A DNA stretch of 64,000 bases, taken from contig MKTJ01000036.1 in assembly GCA_001898225.1 (NCBI GenBank), positions 85,873 through 149,872 of the forward strand. Reading direction: 5' to 3'. This document shows positions 27,525 to 35,934 of this stretch, piece by piece. A model generated the notes under the pieces. It was not told where the DNA came from. It did not search any database and worked only from the letters and a program-made list of their open reading frames with translations. Within the stretch, counting starts at the first letter, position 1. The number at the start of each line of letters is the position of its first letter. The stretch comes from Chloroflexi bacterium 54-19. Lineage in GTDB: Bacteria > Chloroflexota > Chloroflexia > Chloroheliales > Chloroheliaceae. The position numbers and the translations under genes were made by a program.

Positions 27525-27773
27525 GTGCCAAAAACTGTTATTTTGCATATCCTGAACGAAGACCCTATCCTGGCGGACATGGAAGACCTGCCCGACCCTT
27601 CCTCAATCTATGTCTCTTGCAATAACCTGCGCAAACGCGATGGCAAACCGGTTAATTACCTGACCCCCGGCGCAAAAACCATTCTGTTTCCCTGGAGCCG
27701 GATTAACTTCATCGAGATTATGGTCAGCGCCGAGGAACGCCGCGAGGTTATTGACTTCTTCCGCGAGAGTTAA
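27525..27773 (+). CDS. Small conserved-looking protein ending the kinase cassette
   Basis: An 82-residue protein I do not recognise. It opens with a beta strand (MPKTVILHILNEDPILADME), then has short mixed elements and a helical end (SAEERREVIDFFRES). No membrane segment. The start is GTG at 27525, with AGAAGGAG 7 bases upstream; the TTG at 27519 would be too close. It lies 78 bases after the FHA gene and reads the same way, so it is probably part of the cassette. A protein-protein interaction or regulatory role is only a guess. Confidence 0.78.
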   Translation: MPKTVILHILNEDPILADMEDLPDPSSIYVSCNNLRKRDGKPVNYLTPGAKTILFPWSRINFIEIMVSAEERREVIDFFRES

Positions 27774-27809
27774 GTTCCCTTTTTAAAATATAAATAGCTA
27801 TAAAATAAT

Positions 27810-27840
27810 GTAAGTCCACCCCGGTACTGGGTGGACTTAC
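27810..27840. terminator. Terminator-like hairpin after the kinase cassette
   Basis: Perfect 12-bp stem (27810-27821 with 27829-27840) and a 7-base loop, between the end of the rightward cassette and the leftward operon. The T-run is poor. Confidence 0.65.
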
Positions 27841-28057
27841 TGCTTTAGGTTGGTTAGTGTAGATAGGAGGTCTAAAAAAGAAAAAGTAAAATTTCTTTAT
27901 CAACAAGCGCTTTGGGCGGGAAATTTCTTCGACTTTGTTCAGGTTTGGTGCGTTTAGCATTTCTTGTTGACAATAAAATAATAGCTCCGCATTATTTCAT
28001 CTATGCGAAGCCATTGTTACATGAAAATAAATTTTAGTTGGCTGTGTTACGCCAGGA

Positions 28058-28561
28058 TTAACTTGCTGCTTCTATCACCGTTTCTTCCGATTCGTTGCCG
28101 GTAATACTCCAACGGCTTTGCTTTTTTTGCTTGTTTTCAAGATAACGCCGGGCTCGCCCGTTGACGACATCTTTGGCGTTACGAATAGTCAGGGCCAGAA
28201 GTTCCTGGCTGTTGCGGCGGTCCTCAGCCTGTTCCGGTTTGGACAACTGGGTCGCAATCAGCTTGTTAATGACCATGTCGATTACCTGTAAGACTTCCTC
28301 GGTGATAGCCCGGTTGTTCCAACCGTCATAAACGGGTGTAACCATCACGCTATCAACCACTTCCCGCAGGAGTTCCGGTTCAGGGGCTCCCTGGCGAGTA
28401 ATTTCGGCCATCGCGTCAAAAAGACGATAGAGCCGTTCCTCCAACTCCTCCTGGGCCAGGTCGGCATAACCCACCCCAAACATCACTTTGAGCGAGGTTG
28501 CCGCTTGATCGACCAATTTATCTTCGTACTTCGAAATTAAGGTGGGTAAACTGGTTTCCAT
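28058..28561 (-). CDS. Helical protein, function unknown (third gene of HTH/antitoxin operon)
   Basis: A 167-residue, mostly helical, soluble protein that I cannot assign. Acidic helices fill residues 1-110 (for example LISKYEDKLVDQAATSL). A basic stretch follows near 145 (YLENKQKKQSR). It does not look like a RelE, PIN or Doc toxin. The start is an ATG behind AAAGGAG. It is 55 bases downstream of the Phd/YefM-like gene on the same strand. It may be a regulator or a new partner of the antitoxin-like protein. Confidence 0.78.
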   Translation of the reverse strand: METSLPTLISKYEDKLVDQAATSLKVMFGVGYADLAQEELEERLYRLFDAMAEITRQGAPEPELLREVVDSVMVTPVYDGWNNRAITEEVLQVIDMVINKLIATQLSKPEQAEDRRNSQELLALTIRNAKDVVNGRARRYLENKQKKQSRWSITGNESEETVIEAAS

Positions 28562-28616
28562 CCTGGGTACGCTCCTTTGAGTACACTATCGTAACTATTA
28601 AAAATTAAGACTGAGC

Positions 28617-29012
28617 TTATTTAATAATCCTGATACCAAGTTTGGCCGCCACGTCTTCTATTGAAGAACCTTCCCGGCCAGTGTTGGGGCGGGGCGGAGG
28701 GGTTTGACCGTCGGTTGGTGCGCCATTAGGTTGGACTTCCACGGTGGGACGGAGAATAGTCAGGTCGGGGAAGTCGGGCAAAATCGTATCGGAAAACTCC
28801 TGCTCAAGGTCACCGGCCCCGGTTTCGATAAAATCCAGGGTATTAAGCAGTTCCAGCATTTGCATAATATCCCGGAACTTCTCCATGCTGAGCAAAACGG
28901 CGACTTCCTGGTTATTGCGTTCGATAACAAAATGGGTTTGACCTGAATCAAGCTGGTCGAGGACAGTACCCAATTGCGACCTTAGTTCACTAACCGTTAT
29001 TTTTTTTCCCAT
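28617..29012 (-). CDS. Phd/YefM-family antitoxin-like protein
   Basis: A 131-residue protein. Residues 1-70 match the Phd/YefM fold (VSELRSQLGTVLDQL ... FVIERNNQEVAVLLSMEKF), which binds DNA as a dimer and neutralises a toxin through its C-terminus. Beyond that is a Pro-rich tail ending in SSIEDVAAKLGIRIIK, longer than usual antitoxins (about 80-90 residues). No RelE/YoeB/Doc toxin lies next to it. It may be an orphan regulator, or the unknown downstream protein may be its partner. Confidence 0.85.
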   Translation of the reverse strand: MGKKITVSELRSQLGTVLDQLDSGQTHFVIERNNQEVAVLLSMEKFRDIMQMLELLNTLDFIETGAGDLEQEFSDTILPDFPDLTILRPTVEVQPNGAPTDGQTPPPRPNTGREGSSIEDVAAKLGIRIIK

Positions 29013-29051
29013 AACTGTAGTACCTGCTAAATTGCCAATCTGGTAACCCGG

Positions 29052-29531
29052 TTAAGGGTTCTTGGAGCGCCGGACGGGTTCGACCTCATCCAGCACCTTG
29101 AGAAGGAGCTGTAACCGGTCAATCGTTTCCCTGGCAGTCTGGCGCTGGCGATTAAAGCTAACCAGATCGAGTTCATTGGCCCAGGCCCGCATCGCGGCTT
29201 CGTCTATTTCCGGCCACTTGGCATCCTGTTGCATTCTGAGCCGTAATTTGCGGACCGGGTCGTTGCGGTGGATTGTTTTAGGGTCGAGTGGAGCGGTATC
29301 CTGGGCGGGTTGGAGTTCGGCTGCAAGCTTTTCGACATCTTCTGTCCGTACAAACGGGTTACCGGGTTTGCCGCCGAAAGTGCGTAACCGGCCTTCTTCC
29401 ACGAATTTCAATACGGCCAGGCGGTCGGTTTTTAACAGGGCAGCGGCTTCCACCGTGTCCATAAAGGCGAACCGGGGCCGGTTTGAAGGAATCGAAGTGG
29501 TTGGTTTGCTGCCAGGATTTTCGTTTGACAT
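29052..29531 (-). CDS. Excisionase/MerR-type helix-turn-helix protein
   Basis: A 159-residue DNA-binding protein. The N-terminal ~20 residues are flexible. Residues ~23-75 form a winged helix-turn-helix of the excisionase type (DTVEAAALLKTDRLAV ... EEGRLRTFGG, FVRTEDVEKLAAEL). The C-terminal half is helical and charged (about 95-155). It is the first gene of a leftward three-gene operon with the Phd/YefM-like gene 39 bases downstream. There is no integrase nearby, so a transcription factor is more likely than a phage excisionase. Confidence 0.85.
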   Translation of the reverse strand: MSNENPGSKPTTSIPSNRPRFAFMDTVEAAALLKTDRLAVLKFVEEGRLRTFGGKPGNPFVRTEDVEKLAAELQPAQDTAPLDPKTIHRNDPVRKLRLRMQQDAKWPEIDEAAMRAWANELDLVSFNRQRQTARETIDRLQLLLKVLDEVEPVRRSKNP

Positions 29532-29932
29532 TATTCTCGTGAAAGTATTAGAAGAGTCCAGAAATCTTTACGACTTTTATAATAGCTTATATCCAACCGG
29601 CAAGCAAATCCAGGTGGCGTTGAACGAGAGGAAAGCAAAGTGTTTAGTTTTTTGTGTTTAGTAGTTAGAAAAGAAGAAATCAACAGGTAAATGTCGTTCC
29701 GTGCTGGTCAATAAAACCTGGCCCTTGGGCTCTTTGGACATGGGTAACGGTGGCGAATAACCAGGTCTTAAAGAAAGTCGCAAAAGTTACGAACTTTGTA
29801 TTCCCTCTCTTACTGATAAATGAAAACTAAAATCTCGTTTACCGTTGTTTCGTTCCACGACTGAATGCTATACTCTATTTCAGGTTAAACTCACTTTCAC
29901 TTTCAAATTTTGAAAATAAACCGGCATAAAAG
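29532..29932. other. Divergent intergenic region: HTH operon / comEC
   Basis: 401 AT-rich bases. The rightward promoter for the ComEC gene is at 29845-29874. For the leftward HTH operon I see no clear -35/-10 pair. Six-base arms ACCTGG/CCAGGT flank about 45 bases near 29720-29770, which is too short to call a structured RNA. No gene was found. Confidence 0.4.
29845..29874 (+). promoter_or_regulatory. Promoter of the ComEC gene
   Basis: TTGTTT (29845-29850), 18-base spacer, TATACT (29869-29874) with an extended TGC just before it, 59 bases upstream of the start. Confidence 0.6.
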
Positions 29933-31543
29933 ATGGCACCGATTCTGGTCATAATTTGCGCCTGGCTGACCGGCATTTTCCTGCAAGGCTGGCTGAATTT
30001 CCCGGTTGAAACCCTTTATTACACCGCCGGGGTTAGTGGACTGCTGGCCGGGGGAGGCTGGCTTTATTCTCGCTGGAAAAGTCTTCAAACTACCGGATTA
30101 AACCTTTCACTGGTGGGTCTGATCATGTTGGCGGTTTGCCTGGGTGGTCTGAGATTGTCCTGGGCAGCGCCTTCCACCGGGCCAGACGGATTGCTTTTTT
30201 ACCAGGGTCAGCCCGGTATAACTCTGAAGGGCGTCGTTTCGGCGGAACCCTTTTATACCGGGCGTAGCGGAAGTTTTCGGCTCGAAGCCAGGGAAATTCA
30301 GGTCACCGGGAGTGATAAACCGCTACAGGTAAATGGACAGGTATATGTCCGTACTTCTGCCAGCGTTCCGGTTGTGCAGGGCGACCTGTTACAACTGACC
30401 GGGACCCTAACCCAACCTCAGGAATTTTCAGGCGACGATTTCCCCTACCGCGACTGGCTCAAACGCCAGGGGATATACACTACCCTCGATTTTCCAAGGA
30501 CTGAAAAACTGGCGACCGGGCAGGATTTCTTCCTGGGCCGCTGGTTCTACCAGCTAAACGCCCTGACCCGCCAGACTGTAAATCAATACGTTCCGGGGGA
30601 CGAAGGCGGCCTTCTATCCGGTCTGCTGCTCGGCTACAAGAACGATTTGCCGGCTGACCTGCGCCAGGACTTTACGACGGTTGGCCTGGCCCACATCATC
30701 GTGGTATCGGGCAGCAATATCGCTATTGGGATTTTGCTGGTGAACCTGGGCCTGGGCCGTTTCTTCCAGCGCCGGACGGTTATTTTTCTATCCCTGGGAA
30801 TCCTAATCTTTTATGTGCTGCTGGTGGGGGCTAACCCGGCAGTCCTCCGGGCTGGGATAATGGGTGCAATGGCCCAGGTCGGTCTGCTAGTAGGTCGAGA
30901 ATATAGCGGCCTGATTGGGCTTGCCACCAGTGCCTTTATGCTGACCCTCTGGCAACCCGACATTTTGATGGATATTGGTTTCCAGCTTTCGTTTATGGCA
31001 ACCCTTGGGCTGCTGCTTCTTATTCCCCGCTGGCGGTTTGACCATAAATCCTGGTGGTTCTTTTTGAAGGAAGCCCTTGGTACGACCCTGGCCGCCGAAG
31101 CAATGATTTTGCCCCTGGTGATTTATTATTTTCACCAGGTTTCGCTGGTATCCCTGATTACCAATTTGCTGGTCTTGCCGGTAATCCCGGTCATAATGGC
31201 GCTGGGCGGCCTGACCGTTGTCTTAGGTATGCTGCCCTGGTTAGGCTGGCTGGCCCAGGGTGTGGGTGGATGGTGCTGGCTTTTCCTGGCCTATATAATA
31301 AGTGTGGTGAAAATATTCGCCGGGCTACCCTTTGTTACCCTCGAAATCCCACTGTTTCACCCGGTCTGGATATTTATTTATTATTTGGTCCTGGGTGGAC
31401 TTTTCTGGTGGTTCAGGCTGGAAGATACAAACCCGGTCAAAAAACGTCTATGGCAAATTGCCGGAAACGGTTTAGCCCTGGGAAGCGCTTTTTGTGGAGC
31501 GGTCGCGGTTTGGGCGGTGGTAATATCTCTCTGGCTGGCCTGA
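29933..31543 (+). CDS. ComEC/Rec2-family competence protein, short form
   Basis: A 536-residue multi-spanning membrane protein of the ComEC family, which forms the channel for single-stranded DNA entry during transformation. It has two or three N-terminal helices, an OB-like external domain (about 95-190) and the hallmark competence core (VVSGSNIAIGILLVNLGLG onward) with eight or more helices. Full-length ComEC proteins (about 750 residues) add a C-terminal metallo-beta-lactamase nuclease domain; this one ends after the last helix. Such short forms occur in several phyla. A separate nuclease would be needed for uptake. Confidence 0.9.
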   Translation: MAPILVIICAWLTGIFLQGWLNFPVETLYYTAGVSGLLAGGGWLYSRWKSLQTTGLNLSLVGLIMLAVCLGGLRLSWAAPSTGPDGLLFYQGQPGITLKGVVSAEPFYTGRSGSFRLEAREIQVTGSDKPLQVNGQVYVRTSASVPVVQGDLLQLTGTLTQPQEFSGDDFPYRDWLKRQGIYTTLDFPRTEKLATGQDFFLGRWFYQLNALTRQTVNQYVPGDEGGLLSGLLLGYKNDLPADLRQDFTTVGLAHIIVVSGSNIAIGILLVNLGLGRFFQRRTVIFLSLGILIFYVLLVGANPAVLRAGIMGAMAQVGLLVGREYSGLIGLATSAFMLTLWQPDILMDIGFQLSFMATLGLLLLIPRWRFDHKSWWFFLKEALGTTLAAEAMILPLVIYYFHQVSLVSLITNLLVLPVIPVIMALGGLTVVLGMLPWLGWLAQGVGGWCWLFLAYIISVVKIFAGLPFVTLEIPLFHPVWIFIYYLVLGGLFWWFRLEDTNPVKKRLWQIAGNGLALGSAFCGAVAVWAVVISLWLA

Positions 31544-31650
31544 CCGACCTTGAAATTTATCGGAACCAGGATTTGTGGCTTAATTAAGCCTGAAACTCGG
31601 TGTACCTTAACTATAAATTACCGTATCTTATTTTAGAGGTAATTTTTAAA

Positions 31651-32247
31651 ATGAGTGATAAACTCTCCCGGTCAGACAATGAAAGTCAGCCCGAAAACCA
31701 ACCTTCCCGGAACCAGCCAGAAACCGAACGGCCCTTTCCGCCCCGGCGAAACTGGCTCAGGTTTATCTTTCGCTACGCCGCCATCTATGTCGCAATAATT
31801 CTCCTTTTCAGGTTTGTTATACCTTCGTATATGGTGGAAGGGTCGAGCATGGAGCCAACCTACCAGACCGAAGGAGACCGGGTGCTGACGGATAGAATCA
31901 TTTTCAAGCTGCTGGAAGGACCGCAACGGGGCGAAATCGTTATCCTGGATAAATCGGTCACGCAGGGTTATAGTTCAAACGACGATTCACTTATTAAGCG
32001 GGTAATCGGGCTACCGGGCGAGAATATCGAAATCCGCCAGGGAACAGTCTATATCAACGGGGAACCGATGGCCGAACCATATGTCCAGAACCACGCCGAT
32101 TACAACTACCCGGCGACCACTCTGCCCGCCGGTTGCTACTTCGTCCTGGGCGATAACCGGCCAATTAGCCTGGACTCGCATTACTTCGGGTGCGTCAACA
32201 AAGATAAAATCCTGGCGAAAGTCTTGCTTAAATTTCCACATCTTTAA
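31651..32247 (+). CDS. lepB: Signal peptidase I
   Basis: A 198-residue type I leader peptidase that cuts signal peptides from exported proteins. A Pro/Glu-rich cytoplasmic N-terminus (1-35) and one membrane helix (about 38-58) precede the catalytic MVEGSSMEPT (Ser66), DDSLIKRVIGLPG (Lys116) and GDNRPISLDSHYFG. The Ser/Lys dyad is complete. The ATG at 31651 has TAGAGGT upstream; a GTG at 31600 is possible but adds 17 atypical residues. It lies about 110 bases after comEC. Confidence 0.95.
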   Translation: MSDKLSRSDNESQPENQPSRNQPETERPFPPRRNWLRFIFRYAAIYVAIILLFRFVIPSYMVEGSSMEPTYQTEGDRVLTDRIIFKLLEGPQRGEIVILDKSVTQGYSSNDDSLIKRVIGLPGENIEIRQGTVYINGEPMAEPYVQNHADYNYPATTLPAGCYFVLGDNRPISLDSHYFGCVNKDKILAKVLLKFPHL

Positions 32248-32334
32248 CAAACATCGCCGGAAAGTCAAAAAACCGCAAGAGCCATAAAGGAAGCGATACC
32301 CTTAAATAGCCTAAAAGGGATATTGTGCGGGCGG

Positions 32335-32362
32335 TTGACACCATTAATAATACCTCTATCTT
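32335..32362 (+). promoter_or_regulatory. Promoter of the membrane protein at 32411
   Basis: Perfect TTGACA (32335-32340), 16-base spacer, TATCTT (32357-32362). Confidence 0.5.
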
Positions 32363-32410
32363 TATCACAATTGGGCAGGCTAAGAAGCCTTTTATAAGGG
32401 GTAAAAATCA

Positions 32411-33058
32411 ATGAGCAATCCGGTTTCCGGCAATTCCCAGAACATCCCAGCCAGTAATCTATTTAGCTACAAAAGGACCTGGGCCAGCGGTTTCAGGCGT
32501 TTGCAAATGGCCCTGGGCTGGTGGGGAGTGCTTCTACTGGTCGGGGGATGGCTGCATAACACTTATAGCTCGGCCTGGGGCCAGCCTTTAACTTTGGTGT
32601 TGTGGCTTTCGATTACAATACTGGGCTTCGGGGGGAATTTTTTATTGGCTCCCGCCCTGGTTAGCTCTGGAATGGGGTTTTTGTGGGGTAGTGTTATTCT
32701 GCTGGGTCTTGTAATAACCTTGATTGTTTTTTATCCGTTAGGGAACGGACCCTGGCCGGCCCTCTCGGTAACCTGGCACCTGGTTTTCGCACTGGGTTAT
32801 AGCTTGAACGGCTATTTCTCGGACCGGAGGCTCTGGAGGCTGAGCGCCTGGGAAGTATTTATGGCGCTGGTGATGGTTTACGTGGCTTACAACCCGCCTC
32901 CCAACCCCAATAATCCGCTAAGTAGTGGGGCAAATCCACTCAGAATAGGTGATTTCACCTTTTACTCCAACCAGGGTCTTTTGCTGGGCCTGACGAGCGG
33001 GATTCCGCTCATCATCGCGGCCCTGCCTTTCTGGCACGAGCGGTACAGCCGGGGTTAG
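32411..33058 (+). CDS. Multi-spanning membrane protein, function unknown
   Basis: A 215-residue integral membrane protein with about six hydrophobic segments after a polar N-terminus (about 33-50, 57-75, 78-95, 100-118, 135-150, 185-205). It has no recognised motif. The ATG follows AAGGGG and a TTGACA-type promoter, so it is expressed separately from lepB. It converges with the HAD gene, only 3 bases away, and no hairpin separates them. Confidence 0.8.
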   Translation: MSNPVSGNSQNIPASNLFSYKRTWASGFRRLQMALGWWGVLLLVGGWLHNTYSSAWGQPLTLVLWLSITILGFGGNFLLAPALVSSGMGFLWGSVILLGLVITLIVFYPLGNGPWPALSVTWHLVFALGYSLNGYFSDRRLWRLSAWEVFMALVMVYVAYNPPPNPNNPLSSGANPLRIGDFTFYSNQGLLLGLTSGIPLIIAALPFWHERYSRG

Positions 33059-33061
33059 GGG

Positions 33062-33775
33062 TTAAGCCGCCGATATTTGAGGGGCTTTATCCGGTAAAAA
33101 TTTCAGGAGATCGGTGACGCGGTCAAGCCAGATGTCGTAGGGATAAACTTTCTGGGGAAAGCGGAAGGCGTGTCCGCGCTCCTGGGCCACCAGGGCCACC
33201 CGGCACCCTGCCTCGCGGGCCCCGTCAAGCTCACCATCCCCACCGTCCCCGGTAAACAAACAATCCTCGGTCGTCAGGCCAAGGCGTTTGGCGGCTAACT
33301 GGTAGATGGCCTTTTCCGGTTTGACCAGACCGACCTGGCAACTCAGCACCAGTTCATCCATCAAGTCAGGCAGACCCATCCGTTCAACGACTGCCGGGGT
33401 CAGGTAATTGCAGTTTGAAACGAGGCAGATTTTGTAGCCCCGTTTCCGCAAAGCCTTCAACATTTCCGGTACGCCATCGTAAAAATGGACCTGTCCGCTC
33501 AGGTTTTCGGCTTCGAAGTGAGCCATGGCAGGGGCGACTTCAGTCGGGCCACCCAGTTCGGCCAGCACTTTCAAAGCGCGTTCTTCGCCCGATTTCAGGT
33601 TTCCGCGCAGGGCGTCAGGGGCATAACTTACCCATTTTTTCCAGATTTCCTCGGCGGGCCTCCCGACCCGGCGTGCTATCGGCTCGTATTCTTCGCGTTT
33701 GTAACGCGGGACGTTATAGATGAGGGTTCCCCACAAATCAAATAAAATACCTTTGGGGTTGATGTCAGAATTCAA
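33062..33775 (-). CDS. HAD-superfamily hydrolase
   Basis: A 237-residue haloacid-dehalogenase-fold enzyme. Motif I is DLWGT (nucleophile Asp13; Trp replaces the second acid seen in many phosphatases, as in the 2-haloacid dehalogenase branch). Motif II is LVSNC, motif III Lys lies in GLVKPEKAIY, and motif IV is FTGDGGDGELDGA. It is probably a phosphatase on a small metabolite; dehalogenase activity cannot be excluded. The start is TTG at 33775 behind AAAGGT. Confidence 0.9.
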   Translation of the reverse strand: MNSDINPKGILFDLWGTLIYNVPRYKREEYEPIARRVGRPAEEIWKKWVSYAPDALRGNLKSGEERALKVLAELGGPTEVAPAMAHFEAENLSGQVHFYDGVPEMLKALRKRGYKICLVSNCNYLTPAVVERMGLPDLMDELVLSCQVGLVKPEKAIYQLAAKRLGLTTEDCLFTGDGGDGELDGAREAGCRVALVAQERGHAFRFPQKVYPYDIWLDRVTDLLKFLPDKAPQISAA

Positions 33776-33809
33776 AGTTGTTTTACCTTTACCAGGGCTG
33801 GCTCCCTTA

Positions 33810-33838
33810 TTGACGCCTATTGGATTCGGCTATATAAT
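33810..33838 (+). promoter_or_regulatory. Promoter of the DUF2087 regulator gene
   Basis: TTGACG (33810-33815), 17-base spacer, perfect TATAAT (33833-33838), 78 bases before the ATG at 33917. A second AT-rich -10-like run lies nearer the gene. Confidence 0.75.
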
Positions 33839-33916
33839 ACAACCGGCTAAGCGTTATGCTATTATCTCTTAAATTATAATGTTACAATTTTAACAGAAAG
33901 CGAGGATAAACAAAAT

Positions 33917-34615
33917 ATGAGTGACCACTTGACCCAAACGGAATCAAATCAAGATGAAAATACGACCAATACAGTCCTGGAAATTACCACCCGGCAACTA
34001 GGCAAACTTGAAAACCTGTTGGAATTCGTCAAGACTATCGGTTCGACGGAACAACTGGCCCTGGCCGGTCTGCTGGCAACCCAGGCCGGTGAAACCATAG
34101 CTGTCGCCGATTTAATCCCCAAATTAAGCGTCCGAACCCGCAGTAACTTACCGCGCCATCTCCGCCAGCTTGAAAAAGCCGGGTTTATCCAAATTAAAGA
34201 ATGGCAGGCCCCAAAACCGGGCCTGGAGCCGGAACCCGCCCTGGTAATCTTTAACCCGGACTACGCCCGCCAGGCCCAGAGCATGATTTCGGCCCTGCGC
34301 CAGGTAATTACCCTGGAAACCGAGGAAGCCAGGCCGCTGGTAATGGACGAACGGGCCGCGACTATTAAGCGCTTTATGAGGGACGGCAAACTGGTTGGGA
34401 TGCCCGTCCAGGTCAAGCGGCAGCAATATATTCTCGAAGAGGTCGCAAAGACTTTTGAAACGGGAATTCGCTATGCCGAACGAGAAGTTGATGCTATACT
34501 TAAGCCAATTTATGAAGACCATTGTACCCTGCGTCGTAGCCTGGTAGATTTCAAATACCTGCGCCGGGAAAATGGAGTTTATTGGAAAGAAAACCCGGTA
34601 TTAGCCCCGGCTTAA
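33917..34615 (+). CDS. Winged-HTH protein with C-terminal DUF2087 domain
   Basis: A 232-residue probable transcription regulator. Residues ~40-100 form an ArsR-like winged helix (LALAGLLATQAGE ... RHLRQLEKAGFIQI). The last ~85 residues match DUF2087 (IKRFMRDGKLVGMPVQ, YAEREVDAILKPIYEDH, LRRENGVYW), a small domain often joined to DNA-binding domains. The ligand is unknown. The MFS exporter starts 15 bases after its stop, so this is probably a two-gene regulator-exporter operon. Confidence 0.88.
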   Translation: MSDHLTQTESNQDENTTNTVLEITTRQLGKLENLLEFVKTIGSTEQLALAGLLATQAGETIAVADLIPKLSVRTRSNLPRHLRQLEKAGFIQIKEWQAPKPGLEPEPALVIFNPDYARQAQSMISALRQVITLETEEARPLVMDERAATIKRFMRDGKLVGMPVQVKRQQYILEEVAKTFETGIRYAEREVDAILKPIYEDHCTLRRSLVDFKYLRRENGVYWKENPVLAPA

Positions 34616-34630
34616 CATCTAAAATCAACT

Positions 34631-35929
34631 TTGCTCAAAATATTTAACCCCCAGGCTTTCGAAGCCCTCGGTGTGCGTGATTACCGGCTTTACTGGACCG
34701 GCAACACGCTTTCCAAACTCGGCACCGAAATGCAACAGGTCGCGCTGGCCTGGCAAATCTATCTTCTTACCGGCCAGCCCCTTAGCCTGGGCATTATCGG
34801 GATTGTCCGGGCCGGACCGGCCATTCTTTTCTCGATTTTCGGCGGCGCGCTGGCCGATATTATGAGCCGCCGGAAACTCCTGCTTATCACCCAAACCACC
34901 CTGCTGACTCTCTCGACAATAATGGCCGTGACCACCGCGACCGGTTTTGCCACGGTTGGCTTTATGTACCTGCTGGTCTTTCTTTCATCGACCGCCGCCA
35001 GCGCCGATGGCCCTGCCCATGCGGCGGTCATTCCGTCGCTGGTCCCCCGCCATTTAATGACCAATGCCATAACCATTAACAACCTGGCTTATAGCGTGGC
35101 GGGAATTCTCGGCCCGGCCCTGGGCGGTTTGATTATCGGCTGGTTTGGGGCCAGCGCAGCCTTTGGCTTTGACGCTGTTTCCTTCCTGGCGGTTATCATC
35201 GCCCTTTTACTGGTTAAAGCGCCCCTTTTACCAGGGGAAGTTCCACCTGAACAACGCGGTATTAAGGGCAATTTGAAGCGTATAGGCGAAGGCTTCCAGT
35301 TCCTGGGCCGGACCCGCATGATATTGGCCCTTTCACTGCTCGACTTTTTCGCCACCCTTTTTGGCGCGGCCATGACCCTCTTACCGGTCTTTGCCAAAGA
35401 TATTTTGCACGTCGGCGCGGAAGGGTTGGGCGTGCTGGCAGCAGCCCCGGCCATTGGTGCTATCATAGGCGCTTCCGGCCTGACTTTATTCCGGCGGCCA
35501 AAATTTCCGGGCCGGGTCGTCCTGGCGGCAATTACCATTTATGCCCTGTGTGTCTTTGCCTTTGGGATTTCAACCCTTTTCTGGGTTTCCTGGCTGGCCC
35601 TGGTCGGGACCGGGTTTGCCGATACCATCAGCATGACCATGCGCCAGAGTATCCGCCAATTACTTACCCCAGAAGAATTCCGGGGCCGGATTTCCGGGGT
35701 CAATTACCTTTTCGCGGTTTCGGGGACGCAACTGGGAGAATTTGAGTCGGGCGTGCTTGCGCAAGTTATCGGCACCCAACCGGCGGTTGCCCTGGGTGGG
35801 TTGGCCTGCCTGGTAACGGTGGGTTTGATAAGCTGGCGTAACAAGGGAATTCGCTACTTTGAGGAAAGTCATGCTGTAGACGCCATACCAGCCCCGGTCA
35901 AAACGGTCGAGAGTAAACAGCCGGGGTAA
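34631..35929 (+). CDS. MFS transporter, EntS-like
   Basis: A 432-residue major facilitator with about 12 membrane segments. FEALGVRDYRLYWTGN at the start and LADIMSRRKLLL after helix 2 are typical of the EntS/MFS_3 exporter group. It probably exports a small hydrophobic compound or siderophore. The start is TTG at 34631 with no clear ribosome binding site; it may be translated by coupling to the gene 15 bases upstream. It converges with the XRE-cupin gene, 5 bases away. Confidence 0.92.
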   Translation: MLKIFNPQAFEALGVRDYRLYWTGNTLSKLGTEMQQVALAWQIYLLTGQPLSLGIIGIVRAGPAILFSIFGGALADIMSRRKLLLITQTTLLTLSTIMAVTTATGFATVGFMYLLVFLSSTAASADGPAHAAVIPSLVPRHLMTNAITINNLAYSVAGILGPALGGLIIGWFGASAAFGFDAVSFLAVIIALLLVKAPLLPGEVPPEQRGIKGNLKRIGEGFQFLGRTRMILALSLLDFFATLFGAAMTLLPVFAKDILHVGAEGLGVLAAAPAIGAIIGASGLTLFRRPKFPGRVVLAAITIYALCVFAFGISTLFWVSWLALVGTGFADTISMTMRQSIRQLLTPEEFRGRISGVNYLFAVSGTQLGEFESGVLAQVIGTQPAVALGGLACLVTVGLISWRNKGIRYFEESHAVDAIPAPVKTVESKQPG

Positions 35930-35934
35930 ATTAA

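Noticed and set aside
29052..29531. Integrated element suggested by an excisionase-type HTH
   Set aside because: There is no integrase, attachment-site repeat, tRNA or composition change nearby; the domain is common in ordinary regulators.
31054..31587. Second reading frame within the comEC 3' part
   Set aside because: It overlaps the membrane helices of ComEC in another frame, has no ribosome binding site, and is Gly/Pro/Arg-rich.
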